Shown here: positions 43,896 to 54,258 of the stretch, one piece after another
How positions within the stretch are numbered: position 1 is the stretch's first letter
Layout: the number at the start of each line of letters is the position of its first letter
Source of the DNA: Planococcus halocryophilus
Lineage (GTDB): Bacteria > Bacillota > Bacilli > Bacillales_A > Planococcaceae
Direction of reading: 5' to 3'
DNA length: 64,000 bases
Assembly (NCBI RefSeq): GCF_022489025.1
Contig: NZ_JAKVTG010000001.1
Span: 62,001 to 126,000, forward strand
Notes under the pieces: model-generated
What the model saw: the letters and a program-made list of their open reading frames with translations, nothing else
Told to the model about the DNA's origin: nothing
Databases searched by the model: none
Program-made: the position numbers and the translations under genes

Positions 43896-45053
43896 GTGAT
43901 AATGGATTTAATGTTAGCGATAGGTAAATTTTTTGTGAATCCGGTTTTATACATCGCATTGCTTGCTGCAGTGTTGTTAGGGTATTATCGGGTGAAAAAA
44001 GAACGGAAGATTTTTAGAATTCGTATTGTTTACGGATTGACTGAGTTTAAACGACTTATAAAAGATGCTTGGTTATATGCGCTTGTTCTTTCTGTATTGT
44101 TTGCAGGAATTGGGTTAGTTGTACCCTTGGACTGGTTAATTGCTTTGAGCATCGTTTCCATTTTGTTAATGGTAACGACTTTTTATCAAGCGGGTTCCTT
44201 TATTTATTTGGTTACAGCGGCTGTAGGGCTTAGTTGGTTGTTTTATGCCAATGAATGGACGTTAAATTTCGGATTAGTTAAATTCGAAGGAACGGAATTT
44301 TCGTATCAATGGTTGATCCCTGTTGTGCTGATTGCAGGAGCATTGGTTTTTGTAGAAGGTAAAATGATTGATAAAGCGGCAGCACAGGCTGGCTCTCCTC
44401 GGTTACATAAATCGGGGCGTGGTCTTAAAGCTGCAGCGTATATTTCAAAACGTTTATGGCTACTGCCTATTTTATTGGTGGTGCCAGGTTCGTTACTTGA
44501 TTCTTATGCGCCGTACTGGCCACAATTGCCAATTGGTGAATCGAACTTTTCGTTAATTCTTTTCCCGGTGGTATTCGGATTTATAGGTCGTTCACAGCGA
44601 ACCTTGCCAGTCTATCTTTATCCGTTAGTAAGTAAAGCTGTTACTACTTTAGGGGTTAGCATTATCGTAGTTGGCTTAGGGGCATTAATATGGCAGCCAT
44701 TGGCAGTTGTTGCATTAGTAGGCGGAGTAATTGGTCGCATGGCGATTGCCGTTCATTTCGCATTAAAAGAACGCAGTGGTAATTATGCGGTAACTCCTCA
44801 ACCACAAGGTGTTATGATTGTCGACGTTTTACCAGGTTCTCCTGCCGACAAAATGGGCTTATTGCGTGGCGAAGTAATTCGCAAAGTAAATGGCATTGCC
44901 ATTTCAAATGAATCTGAACTGTATGAAGCAATTCAAGTAAATGCTGCTCATTGTCGTTTAGAAGTACTGGATCATAATTTGGAAGTGCGTTTACGCCAAC
45001 ATGTTATTTTCCGTCACGATCACCACCGTCTCGGACTATTAGTGGTCAATTAA
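43896..45053 (+). CDS. minJ: MinJ-like PDZ-domain division protein
   Basis: 385 residues: about eight membrane helices in the first ~290 residues, then a C-terminal PDZ domain (GVMIVDVLPGSPADKMGLLRGEVIRKVNGIAI). This layout and the position directly before csbA match MinJ, which links DivIVA to MinCD and restricts division to mid-cell. Start GTG at 43896 or ATG at 43902; neither has a strong ribosome site. Confidence 0.85.
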   Translation: MIMDLMLAIGKFFVNPVLYIALLAAVLLGYYRVKKERKIFRIRIVYGLTEFKRLIKDAWLYALVLSVLFAGIGLVVPLDWLIALSIVSILLMVTTFYQAGSFIYLVTAAVGLSWLFYANEWTLNFGLVKFEGTEFSYQWLIPVVLIAGALVFVEGKMIDKAAAQAGSPRLHKSGRGLKAAAYISKRLWLLPILLVVPGSLLDSYAPYWPQLPIGESNFSLILFPVVFGFIGRSQRTLPVYLYPLVSKAVTTLGVSIIVVGLGALIWQPLAVVALVGGVIGRMAIAVHFALKERSGNYAVTPQPQGVMIVDVLPGSPADKMGLLRGEVIRKVNGIAISNESELYEAIQVNAAHCRLEVLDHNLEVRLRQHVIFRHDHHRLGLLVVN

Positions 45054-45065
45054 GGAGCTAAATTA

Positions 45066-45323
45066 ATGGAATCAATGGTAACAAAATTTTTCCTGTCTCT
45101 TTTAGTACCAGGATTGCTTGTCATCTTGTTTACAAGAGTCACATTTAATCATATCGTCGCATTGATTTTGACAGTTGCTTTAATGGCAGCCGCTGTTTAT
45201 GCAGGCTATACGCATACGTGGCTGTTGTTTGTCGCAAACGCAGCTTCTCTTACTGCAGGATTTTGGTATTCAACCAGGATGTTTAATCGTAGAAAAAAAG
45301 CCGAAGCTCATGAAAATGAGTAA
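45066..45323 (+). CDS. csbA: CsbA-like small membrane protein
   Basis: 85 residues with three hydrophobic helices (FFLSLLVPGLLVILF, HIVALILTVALMAAAVYAGY, LLFVANAASLTAGFWY) and a basic/acidic tail. CsbA is a SigB-controlled protein of unknown role in B. subtilis, also directly after minJ. AAGGAG precedes the ATG by 7 bases. I find no clear SigB promoter directly upstream. The last codons form part of the terminator stem. Confidence 0.85.
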   Translation: MESMVTKFFLSLLVPGLLVILFTRVTFNHIVALILTVALMAAAVYAGYTHTWLLFVANAASLTAGFWYSTRMFNRRKKAEAHENE

Positions 45324-45335
45324 CGGCTTTTTTTT
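45293..45335 (+). terminator. csbA terminator overlapping its 3' codons
   Basis: Nested stem: outer AAAAAAGCCG / CGGCTTTTTT, inner CTCAT / ATGAG. The left arm and inner arms lie within csbA codons; a nine-T run follows. Confidence 0.82.
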
Positions 45336-45344
45336 TGCATTTTT

Positions 45345-45650
45345 TTATAAAAATCCACTAAAGATTGCAAGGACAGCAATCGAACCAAGAACGACAATCA
45401 TTACGTTTGCTCCTGCGATCGCGATACCAAATGCTGCAACCGCACCGATAACGCCGAACCAAATATTTTCTTGAATAAAAAAGACAGCTGGAAAAATCAA
45501 CGCACCTAACACAGCGTAAGGTATATTTCGTAACACGTTTTGAACCGCTTCAGGCAACTCACGGCCCTCTAAAAACGTCAGCGGAATAGCACGCGGAATA
45601 TAAGTTACAATAGCCATACCAAGAATCATCCACCAATACCAAGAACTCAT
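45345..45650 (-). CDS. azlD: AzlD-family branched-chain amino acid export subunit
   Basis: 101 residues with three or four helices; IVTYIPRAIPLTFLEGRELPEAVQNVLRNIPYAVLGAL is the AzlD signature. Works with AzlC to export branched-chain amino acids or analogues. The ATG at 45650 overlaps the azlC stop (ATGA), indicating coupling. Confidence 0.88.
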   Translation of the reverse strand: MSSWYWWMILGMAIVTYIPRAIPLTFLEGRELPEAVQNVLRNIPYAVLGALIFPAVFFIQENIWFGVIGAVAAFGIAIAGANVMIVVLGSIAVLAIFSGFL

Positions 45651-46342
45651 GATTTTTTCACACCTTTCCTGGAAATCCATTCAATAAAAATAGCCGAAGC
45701 TAAAGTAGACACCATAATGGCCCAACCTGTCGATAACCAACTTGTGAAATAAAAAAGAGAATTAATAGCTCCGGCAATGACAGCCAGACTGACAACTTTA
45801 CGATTGCCTCGCATCGAAGGAACTAATAATCCGATAAACATGGCATAAAGCGCAATCGACATGGCTGCTTGAAGAAAATGAGGTAGATTTGCGCCAATTA
45901 AATGACCGACTGATGTAAACACTACCCAACTTCCATAAGAAATAGTGATAACACCAACAGCAAAAGCAGTAGTGATTTTATTGTTTTTTTGCGTGGCCAA
46001 TACCGAAAAAGTTTCATCGGTTATTCCAAAAGCGTATAAAGCTTTTTTCCATCTGTCATCCGGCACCATTTTTTCATTGAGTGCAGCAGTCATAAGAAAA
46101 TGCCGTATATTGACAACAAACGTATTTAAAACGATGACAATGGGGGCTACACCAGCGGTAATCAGTGATAATGCAATATACTGTGAGGCACCTGCAAACA
46201 CAAAAATACTCATGGCTGTAGCTTCTAGTAGAGAAAGTCCAGTAGTTTTTGCTAACAAACCAAAGGTTAATGCTATAGGGAAATAGCCGATTGCAATGCT
46301 AGTTCCCGCCTTCAATCCGGCAGAAAACTCACGTTCGTTCAT
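45647..46342 (-). CDS. azlC: AzlC-family branched-chain amino acid exporter
   Basis: 231 residues with several helices; GTSIAIGYFPIALTFGLLAKTTGLS and FAGASQYIALSLI are typical of AzlC/YgaZ. Forms a two-part permease with AzlD. AAGGAG precedes the ATG. No Lrp-type azlB regulator gene is adjacent. Confidence 0.9.
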   Translation of the reverse strand: MNEREFSAGLKAGTSIAIGYFPIALTFGLLAKTTGLSLLEATAMSIFVFAGASQYIALSLITAGVAPIVIVLNTFVVNIRHFLMTAALNEKMVPDDRWKKALYAFGITDETFSVLATQKNNKITTAFAVGVITISYGSWVVFTSVGHLIGANLPHFLQAAMSIALYAMFIGLLVPSMRGNRKVVSLAVIAGAINSLFYFTSWLSTGWAIMVSTLASAIFIEWISRKGVKKS

Positions 46343-46481
46343 TCTTTTCGCTCCTTATGTATAAGTATTTCCTTTTCCAAACTCTTTGAAAGAGTGTAAA
46401 GTAATTATAATAGCATATCACAAAATCTTTTTAGTTTGGAATGAGATTTAGAAAAATTAAACAATTTAAAGGACTGAGCTT

Positions 46482-47114
46482 ATGATGGATTTTTTTTCAA
46501 TGGAAAATATTGTTGAGTTAACACAATCCTACAAGGCTTTTGGTCCGTTAATCGGATTCCTCTTGCCCTTTATCGAAGCTTTTTTACCGTTCTTGCCCTT
46601 ATTTGTTTTTGTTTTTGCCAACGCAACAGCGTATGGTTTATGGTTTGGATTTTTACTTTCCTGGGGCGGTTCAGTAATTGGCGCATATGCCGTATTTTTA
46701 TTGGTGCGTAAATATGGTAGAGCTCGTTTTATGAATTTTATGACACGGCATGATAAAGTTCAAAAGCTGATTCATTGGGTAGAGCGAAATGGCTTTGGTC
46801 CACTATTTTTATTACTTTGTTTACCTTTTACTCCTTCAGCACTTGTAAACTTAGTCGCAGGCTTATCAAACATTCGGAAATATTATTATTTATTAACGGT
46901 TATGGCAGGAAAGCTTGTTATGGTGTTTACAATTTCTTTTGTCGGATACGACTTGCGTGCACTTTTCACACAGCCGATCCGAACAGCAATTGTAATTTTA
47001 GTCATTATTTTATTATATGTAATCGGGAAGGTTTTTGAAAAACGTTTGCACAAAAAAGTGGAAGAAGATTTCCGTTTGGCCAGCGAAGAACGTAAAAAAC
47101 AGAAACAAGGATGA
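46482..47114 (+). CDS. yhjE: TVP38/TMEM64 (DedA-like) membrane protein
   Basis: 210 residues. Helices around FIEAFLPFLPLFVFVFANATAYGLWFGFLLSWGGSVIGAYAVFLLVRKYGRARF carry the VTT/DedA-like core (re-entrant loop and GSxxGxxxxYxxGR-like pattern), followed by RNGFGPLFLLLCLPFTPSALVNLVAGLS. Members are implicated in lipid scrambling or membrane homeostasis. Sits just before addB, as yhjE does in B. subtilis. Confidence 0.85.
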   Translation: MMDFFSMENIVELTQSYKAFGPLIGFLLPFIEAFLPFLPLFVFVFANATAYGLWFGFLLSWGGSVIGAYAVFLLVRKYGRARFMNFMTRHDKVQKLIHWVERNGFGPLFLLLCLPFTPSALVNLVAGLSNIRKYYYLLTVMAGKLVMVFTISFVGYDLRALFTQPIRTAIVILVIILLYVIGKVFEKRLHKKVEEDFRLASEERKKQKQG

Positions 47115-47185
47115 CGTTGCAAGTGGCATTTGATAGTAGAAAAACGTATAATTAGAACAAATGTTCTTAGTGGAGGGGTGGTCAA

Positions 47186-50100
47186 ATGTCATTACGCATT
47201 GTTTATGGCAGGGCAGGAACGGGGAAAACTCGTTTTGTTCAAGAAGAAATAGTGGATGAGTTAAAACGACAGGCAGATGGTGATCCGATATTTCTTGTAG
47301 TACCGGAACAAATGTCCTTTTCTACCGAATATCGACTAGCTGCTGCATACAATATGAATGGCATGATTCGTGCACAAGCAGTGACGTTTAAGCGATTGGC
47401 TTGGCGTGTGCTTCAAGAAGTAGGTGGTATTAGCAGGAGGGAAGTAGATACTTTTGGCTACCGTATGCTAATTCGTAGCTTGTTGGAAGATCATCGCGAG
47501 GATTTTCAATTATTTCGAAGAGCTGCCGGCAAAAGAGGGTTTACCGATCAAATCGAACAATTAGTGAAAGAATTTGCTCGCTATTGTGTAGATTGCGGAG
47601 AATTAAACGCCATCCGTTCTTCCTTAGTTGAAGCGGGGGCACCAAAAACATTACTCGACAAAGCAGAAGATCTCGAGTTAATCCTTACTGAAATTGAAAG
47701 TCGTCTAGGAAAAGTATTTGTAGATTCTGAAGGTCATTTAGCCTTATTAAGTGAGAAAATACCACATTCTGATTTGGTAAAATCGTCTACAATCTATATC
47801 GATGGGTTTGTTACATTTACTGCGAGGGAATATGAAATTCTTTTTGAACTAATGAAGCATGCTAAATCAGTAACGATTGCATTGCCTATGGATAAACAAA
47901 CCGATCCAAACGACGAACAATCATTATTCTACCAGTCTGCTAATACAGCCCGTAGATTAACTGAACAAGCTGCGAAAGAGGGAATCGATATTGATCATTC
48001 GGTTCACTTAGCTTTGCCGCGCCGTTTTATGAACCCTGAACTCGAACATATTGAACGTCACTTTGATGACTTCCCAACTCAAAAAATTCAAGGACAAGGA
48101 AATGTCTCTTTAGTTGAAGCATCAAATAGAAGAGCTGAAATGCATGCGGTAGCCCGAGCGATAAGAGAACAAGTGAGAAATGGCTTTCGGTACAACGAAA
48201 TCGCCATTCTTTACAGACAACCTGAAATTTATGATGAATTGATCCATACGATTTTCTCACAATATGAAATCCCTTATTTTATCAGCCAGAAAAAATCGAT
48301 GCTTCATCATCCTTTGATTGAATTTAGTCGTTCAGTACTTGAATCGATGGTCTCTAATTATTCTTACGAATCGATTTTTCGAGCTGTCAAAACCGATTTA
48401 TTCTTTCCACAAGGACCTGTAACGAAATGGCGAGAAAGAAGTGATTTACTAGAGAACTTCGTTATTGCCAATGGTATTTACGGAGAGCGGTGGTTTGATG
48501 AAAAGCGCTGGTTTTATAAAAAATACCGTGGCTTGGAATTTCACACATCGATACAAACAGATGAAGAGCTAGCGGCGCAAGTAGAGCTTCATGCAGTACG
48601 TGATTTAGTAAGAGAACCTTTAGCCCAGTTAAAAGAACAGTTAAAACTGAGTAAAACAGGACGAGATATAGCGGAATCTTTGTTTCTTTTCATAGAGAAA
48701 ATGGACGTCTATGCAAAAATTCAAGATTTACGAGAACGAGAAGAAAGTGAGCACCGCCTACTTGCCGCTACAGAGCACGAACAGGCTTGGAATCAATGGG
48801 TCGGTGTGTTAGATCAATTTGTACTAATGTTCGGCGAGAAAGAAGTGGATTTACCAACAGCTGTGAAAATATTAGATGAAGGTTTTGAAACTTTAGAGTT
48901 TTCGCGTATACCGCCGTCATTAGATCAAGTAATGGTATCGAAAATCGATTTGGCTCGTTTAATGGATATTAAGTCGGTCTTTGTTGTCGGAGCCAATGAC
49001 GGTGTTTTACCAAAGCGTATCGAACAAGATGGGTTGTTAACAGATACAGACCGGGAGTGGTTTGCTCAAATTGGCTTTGAGCTTGCTCCTACTTCGAAAA
49101 TGCGTTTAATGGATGAAACTTATATGGTATATCGTGCCTTTACTTCAGCGTCTGATTTATTGACCGTTTCATTTCCAATCGCAGATGAAGAAGGAAAAGC
49201 CTTATTGCCATCTCTTTATATTCAAAAACTAAAGGATATGTTGTCAATTGACACCGTTCCTGCAGTCATTGACCCTGAAGAGCTTGTAGATGTATCACCT
49301 ATGGAATACATCTCGCATCCACGAGCTAGTTTGGCGTCTTTAACTTCGCAACTCCGGAGCGGTGAATTATCAGCAGAGTGGCGTGCGGTTTATCACTATT
49401 ATGAGGATGATCCATTTTGGTCTTCTATTATTAATCGTATTTTATCGCCAATCAAACCAAATAAAGCAGACCCTCTTCGTGAAGCTATTGCAGAACCATT
49501 GTATGGAACACCTATTTCTTCAAGCGTATCTAGGGTAGAAACGTATTATGGCTGTCCATTTGCACATTATGTGGCTTATGGATTACGTCTTGAAGAAAGA
49601 AGTCAATATAAATTAGCAGCTCCCGCAATGGGTGACCTTTTCCATGCAGCGATAAAGTGGATATCAGATGAAGTATTACGGTTAGGCATTTCGTGGTCAT
49701 CACTGACACAAAAACAATGTCAAAACCTGGCGAAAGAAGCGATCGAACAGCTTTCTCCTTATTTTGTTAATCATATCTTGATAAGTTCCCATCGCTATCG
49801 CTATATACAACATAAACTAGAAGGCATTATTCGCCAAACAGCTTATATGCTTAGCAAGCATGCTAAAGTTTCAGGGTTTGTACCGATTGCATTAGAAGTT
49901 GGGTTTGGACCAAAAGAGACGATTCCACCTCTTGAAATTTCTTTAGATCGAGGTCGTAAGATGAACGTTCGAGGTCGGATTGACCGAATCGATTCTACTG
50001 ACATTCATGGCAAACCTTATTTGCGTATTGTCGATTACAAATCATCTAAACAAGGTCTTGACCTGAGCAACGTTTATCATGGTTTATCTTTACAAACCTT

Positions 50101-50662
50101 TACGTATTTAGATGTGGCGTTAACACATTCTGAACGTTGGCTTGGAGAAGAAGCAGAACCAGCTGGTGTGCTGTATTTTCATATGCACAATCCCATGTTA
50201 AAGCTGACGAAATTACTGACAGCTGAAGAGTTAGATGAAGAAATGGCCAAATCCTTTAAAATGAATGGTTTAGTCGTTGAAGATCCTGAAGTGATTGAAG
50301 CAATGGATAACCAAATTGATGGTTATTCTAATGTAATTCCAGTACGACTCAACAAAAGCGGAGCAGTGTCTGCATCTCAATCAAAAACTGTGATGAAAGA
50401 AGACATGCAAGCCGTCCGCCGTTTTGTACGAAATAAGCATCAAAACGCAGGCAATGGCATATTAGAAGGCGATACGAGTATCACGCCTTATAAAATGAAA
50501 GAAGACACACCATGTCAATTTTGTTCCTATCGTTCGGTTTGCCAATTTGACCCGGCAGATCCTGACCAAAGCTATCGAAAATTGACTGCTTTATCTCCTG
50601 ATAAAGCAGTGGAATTGATTAGAAAGGAGACCGCTGCAGATGATACCAAAAAAACCGATTGA
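47186..50662 (+). CDS. addB: ATP-dependent nuclease subunit AddB
   Basis: 1158 residues, full family length. N-terminal Walker A GRAGTGKTR; helicase-like but inactive core; C-terminal RecB-type nuclease with IVDYKSSKQGLDLS. The iron-sulfur Cys are visible: one in TYYGCPFAHYVAYG and three in CQFCSYRSVCQFD. With AddA it forms the AddAB enzyme that resects double-strand breaks and responds to Chi. The 3' end overlaps addA by 23 bases. Confidence 0.96.
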   Translation: MSLRIVYGRAGTGKTRFVQEEIVDELKRQADGDPIFLVVPEQMSFSTEYRLAAAYNMNGMIRAQAVTFKRLAWRVLQEVGGISRREVDTFGYRMLIRSLLEDHREDFQLFRRAAGKRGFTDQIEQLVKEFARYCVDCGELNAIRSSLVEAGAPKTLLDKAEDLELILTEIESRLGKVFVDSEGHLALLSEKIPHSDLVKSSTIYIDGFVTFTAREYEILFELMKHAKSVTIALPMDKQTDPNDEQSLFYQSANTARRLTEQAAKEGIDIDHSVHLALPRRFMNPELEHIERHFDDFPTQKIQGQGNVSLVEASNRRAEMHAVARAIREQVRNGFRYNEIAILYRQPEIYDELIHTIFSQYEIPYFISQKKSMLHHPLIEFSRSVLESMVSNYSYESIFRAVKTDLFFPQGPVTKWRERSDLLENFVIANGIYGERWFDEKRWFYKKYRGLEFHTSIQTDEELAAQVELHAVRDLVREPLAQLKEQLKLSKTGRDIAESLFLFIEKMDVYAKIQDLREREESEHRLLAATEHEQAWNQWVGVLDQFVLMFGEKEVDLPTAVKILDEGFETLEFSRIPPSLDQVMVSKIDLARLMDIKSVFVVGANDGVLPKRIEQDGLLTDTDREWFAQIGFELAPTSKMRLMDETYMVYRAFTSASDLLTVSFPIADEEGKALLPSLYIQKLKDMLSIDTVPAVIDPEELVDVSPMEYISHPRASLASLTSQLRSGELSAEWRAVYHYYEDDPFWSSIINRILSPIKPNKADPLREAIAEPLYGTPISSSVSRVETYYGCPFAHYVAYGLRLEERSQYKLAAPAMGDLFHAAIKWISDEVLRLGISWSSLTQKQCQNLAKEAIEQLSPYFVNHILISSHRYRYIQHKLEGIIRQTAYMLSKHAKVSGFVPIALEVGFGPKETIPPLEISLDRGRKMNVRGRIDRIDSTDIHGKPYLRIVDYKSSKQGLDLSNVYHGLSLQTFTYLDVALTHSERWLGEEAEPAGVLYFHMHNPMLKLTKLLTAEELDEEMAKSFKMNGLVVEDPEVIEAMDNQIDGYSNVIPVRLNKSGAVSASQSKTVMKEDMQAVRRFVRNKHQNAGNGILEGDTSITPYKMKEDTPCQFCSYRSVCQFDPADPDQSYRKLTALSPDKAVELIRKETAADDTKKTD

Positions 50663-53600
50663 TGCTACTTGGACCGACGAACAATGGATGGCAATATGGG
50701 CAAAGGGACAAGATATCTTGGTGTCAGCAGCGGCTGGATCGGGCAAAACAGCTGTTCTGATAAACCGTATGATAGAAAAGGTGTTGGCTGAAGACGATCC
50801 AATATCTGTCGATGAACTTTTAGTTGTCACGTTTACCAATGCTTCAGCTGCTGAAATGAGGCACCGGATGTCAAAGGCATTGGAAAAAGCGGTTGCAGAA
50901 AATCCGGAATCGAGTCATTTACGAAAACAATTGCGCTTGATCAATAAAGCTCAAATTTCTACACTGCATTCGTTTTGTTTGCAGGTTGTAAAACAATATG
51001 CGTATTTGCTTGAAATTGATCCGGGTTTTCGAATTGCAGGGGAAACAGAAGCCGCTCTTTTGCGAGACGATGTTCTAGAAGCCGTACTTGAATCTGCATA
51101 TGAGGGGGAAGGAGCGGATGCAGTTTATCGTTTGGCGGATAGCTTTACATCTGATCGCAGTGATCAAGCGATGGAAGTGTTATTAAGTAAGCTTTATGAC
51201 TATTCACGCGTGCACCCTAATCCACAAGAGTGGTTGCAACAAGTACCTAATTTATACAATGTGCCAACGGATGCGACAATTGACGAATTACCATTTATCG
51301 GGGATTTAAAACTAACAATACGTCATGCTTTGGATGAAGCGTTGCAATTGGCTGATCAAGGCCTCCAAATAACGCATGAGCCAGATGGACCTGCCGTACT
51401 AGAAAGCACGTTTAGAACAGATATTGAAGTCATCCAAACAGCAATTGCAGCAATGGAAAACTCATGGGAGAGCTTATATTCTTTTTCTAAATCGTTTAAA
51501 TGGGAAAAAGCAGCGAGTATTCGTAAAGATTCTTGTGATCCAGCCTTAGCTGAAGAAGCGAAAGCGCGACGTAATGATGTGAAGAAAATTGTGAGTGGCT
51601 TGTTTGATGCTTATTTTACTCGCTCTCCAAAGCGCTTATTAGAAGAAATGCGAGAGATGGCTCCATTGATGAAAACTTTAGTCGAGTTAACACAGCTTTT
51701 CGCTAATCAATACAAAGCGTTGAAGATTGATCGAGCATTGGTCGATTTCTCCGACTTAGAGCATTATGCATTAGAGCTTTTAATGGAGGAAGGCAAGCCT
51801 TCAGCTATCGCAAAAGAATATCAAGATCGCTTTAAAGAAGTGTTAGTTGATGAATACCAAGATACAAACCTTTTGCAAGAGACGATATTAAACTTAGTGA
51901 AATCAGGCAACGAAAAAAATGGCAACCTGTTCATGGTTGGAGATGTTAAGCAATCGATTTACCGTTTCCGTTTAGCAGAACCTATGTTATTTTTGGGGAA
52001 ATACTCTCGTTTTCGTCATAATGCTGAAAACACAGGATTACGAATTGATTTAAATGCAAATTTCAGAAGCCGTAAGGAAATTTTAGATGGCACCAACTAC
52101 ATTTTCTCTCAAATAATGGGGGAGCGAGTCGGAGAAATCGATTACGATGAAGCGGCTGCATTAAAAGCAAAAGCGCCTTATCCTGAACAAGCAACTCCGA
52201 TTGAATTGACTTTAATACATGAACCGGAAACTGAGGAAGAATCAGAAGACGAGGACTTGGCAAAGTCTCAATGGGAAGCGCGGTTTATCGCCAAAAAAAT
52301 CAACGAGTTGATGAGCGATCAAACAATGGTCAATGACCCTTGGACACAGCAACAACGACCGCTAGAATACCGAGATATCGTTGTCTTAATGCGCTCAATG
52401 ACATGGTCAGGTGATTTTGTGGATGAATTCAAAATGGCCGGAATTCCATTGTACGCGGAATTGACAGGCGGCTATTTTGAAGCGCTGGAAGTAATGATCA
52501 TGCTAAATACGTTACGTGTTATTGATAACCCTTACCAAGACATTCCACTCGCCTCTGTTTTACGTGCGCCATTTATTGGCTTGAAAGAAAATGAATTGGC
52601 TGAAATTCGTTTAGCAGCACCTCAAGCTTCCTTTTACGAAGCGGTAAAAACCTTTATGCGTGCAGGTAAAGGAATCGACCCAGCTGCGGCTGAAAAATTG
52701 CGCCGTTTTATCCTTCAATTAGAAGGTTGGCGAAATCTGGCACGTCGAGGTTCGCTAGCGGAACTGATTTGGCAAGTTTATTTGGATACCAATTATTATG
52801 AGATGGTTGGCGCCATGACAAATGGCAAACAACGGAAAGCTAATTTGCGTGCGCTGCACGACCGTGCACTTGAATATGAAAAAACATCTTTCCGGGGGTT
52901 GTTCCGATTTCTTCGTTTTATCGACCGGATGAGAGAACGAGGAGATGACTTAGGAACAGCTAAATCACTTAGCGAAAAAGAAAACGTTGTTCGGCTAATG
53001 ACCGTACATAAGTCAAAGGGACTCGAGTTTCCAGTAGTCTTTTTTGCGGGTACAGGTCGAGCTTTTAATGAAATGGATTTTAAAAAATCTTATTTGTTTG
53101 ACCAAGATTATGGGTTGGCTGTCAAAGCAGTAAATCCTGATACACGAATCGAGTACACATCACTGCCGTTTCTAGCGGTTAGGGAAATGAAACAATTGCA
53201 AATGAAAGCAGAAGAAATGCGTGTTTTATATGTTGCAATGACTCGAGCAAAAGAAAGACTATACATGACAGCTTCCGTTAAGAACATCGATAAGCTCTTT
53301 GAAAAATGGAAAGTATCAACAAATGATGTACGTCTGCCAGACTTTATGCGGTCTCGCGCTAAAGGGTATTTGGACTGGATAGGTCCAGCTGTAGCAAGAC
53401 ATCCTGACGCGGAAGAACAACTGAATGTTACTGGGCATTTTCTTAATCATTCGTCTCGTTTTCACATTGATATTATCGAATCTCAATCGTTGCTTCCAGC
53501 AGTTGTAAACATAGAAGAGTTGATGGAAGGCGATGACTTTTCAGAGGATTATCAACAGCAGGTTACTGAACGCTTTAATTTTCAATACCCACACCAGCTA

Positions 53601-54248
53601 GCGGTTGATAAACGATCTAAGCAATCTGTAACTGAAATGAAGCGATTGCAGATGTTACAACGCCTCGATGAACCCGAGTCCTTTATTCAGACAGTAAAAC
53701 CAGAAAGGAAAATGTTGTTACACCGTCCGAATTTCATGATGGACAAACGTTTATCCGGAGCAGATATTGGGACAGCTGTTCATGCAATTATGCAACATAT
53801 TCCGTTGGATCGTACCTTGAATAGCGATGAAATAAAAGAGTTTATCGAAACTTTAGTTGGGATGGAAATTCTATCACCAGATGAGGGCAAAGCGGTTAAG
53901 GTAGAAGAACTTGAACGTTTTTATGCGAGTAATACGGCCGCGCGACTTAGAGCTGCAACAAATATAAAAAGAGAAGTACCTTTTACTTACGCAAAAAAAG
54001 ATGCAGACGGTGATCACCAAATTATCCAAGGGATTGTCGATTGTTTGTTCGAAGAACAGGACGGTTGGGTATTGTTAGATTATAAGACCGATCGCGTGAC
54101 ACAGATTACTGACGTGAAATACGAAATGGCTGAACGATATGGTGTTCAGTTAACTGTCTATCAAGAAGCGGTTGAGTCGATTTTAAAAATACCGGTTAAG
54201 GAACGATTGCTATACTTGTTTGCAGCTAATCAAGAAGTGAATATTTAG
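50640..54248 (+). CDS. addA: ATP-dependent helicase/nuclease subunit AddA
   Basis: 1202 residues. UvrD/RecB-type helicase: Walker A VSAAAGSGKTAVLINRM, VTFTNASAAEMRHRM, motif II VLVDEYQDTN, GDVKQSIYRFRLAEP, LMTVHKSKGLEFPVVF and VLYVAMTRAKERLYM; C-terminal nuclease motif VLLDYKTDRV. Starts inside addB with AAAGGAG about 11 bases before the ATG, so the subunits are coupled. In B. subtilis sbcDC follow; here a DUF418 gene follows. Confidence 0.97.
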   Translation: MIPKKPIDATWTDEQWMAIWAKGQDILVSAAAGSGKTAVLINRMIEKVLAEDDPISVDELLVVTFTNASAAEMRHRMSKALEKAVAENPESSHLRKQLRLINKAQISTLHSFCLQVVKQYAYLLEIDPGFRIAGETEAALLRDDVLEAVLESAYEGEGADAVYRLADSFTSDRSDQAMEVLLSKLYDYSRVHPNPQEWLQQVPNLYNVPTDATIDELPFIGDLKLTIRHALDEALQLADQGLQITHEPDGPAVLESTFRTDIEVIQTAIAAMENSWESLYSFSKSFKWEKAASIRKDSCDPALAEEAKARRNDVKKIVSGLFDAYFTRSPKRLLEEMREMAPLMKTLVELTQLFANQYKALKIDRALVDFSDLEHYALELLMEEGKPSAIAKEYQDRFKEVLVDEYQDTNLLQETILNLVKSGNEKNGNLFMVGDVKQSIYRFRLAEPMLFLGKYSRFRHNAENTGLRIDLNANFRSRKEILDGTNYIFSQIMGERVGEIDYDEAAALKAKAPYPEQATPIELTLIHEPETEEESEDEDLAKSQWEARFIAKKINELMSDQTMVNDPWTQQQRPLEYRDIVVLMRSMTWSGDFVDEFKMAGIPLYAELTGGYFEALEVMIMLNTLRVIDNPYQDIPLASVLRAPFIGLKENELAEIRLAAPQASFYEAVKTFMRAGKGIDPAAAEKLRRFILQLEGWRNLARRGSLAELIWQVYLDTNYYEMVGAMTNGKQRKANLRALHDRALEYEKTSFRGLFRFLRFIDRMRERGDDLGTAKSLSEKENVVRLMTVHKSKGLEFPVVFFAGTGRAFNEMDFKKSYLFDQDYGLAVKAVNPDTRIEYTSLPFLAVREMKQLQMKAEEMRVLYVAMTRAKERLYMTASVKNIDKLFEKWKVSTNDVRLPDFMRSRAKGYLDWIGPAVARHPDAEEQLNVTGHFLNHSSRFHIDIIESQSLLPAVVNIEELMEGDDFSEDYQQQVTERFNFQYPHQLAVDKRSKQSVTEMKRLQMLQRLDEPESFIQTVKPERKMLLHRPNFMMDKRLSGADIGTAVHAIMQHIPLDRTLNSDEIKEFIETLVGMEILSPDEGKAVKVEELERFYASNTAARLRAATNIKREVPFTYAKKDADGDHQIIQGIVDCLFEEQDGWVLLDYKTDRVTQITDVKYEMAERYGVQLTVYQEAVESILKIPVKERLLYLFAANQEVNI

Positions 54249-54258
54249 GAGGATTATT

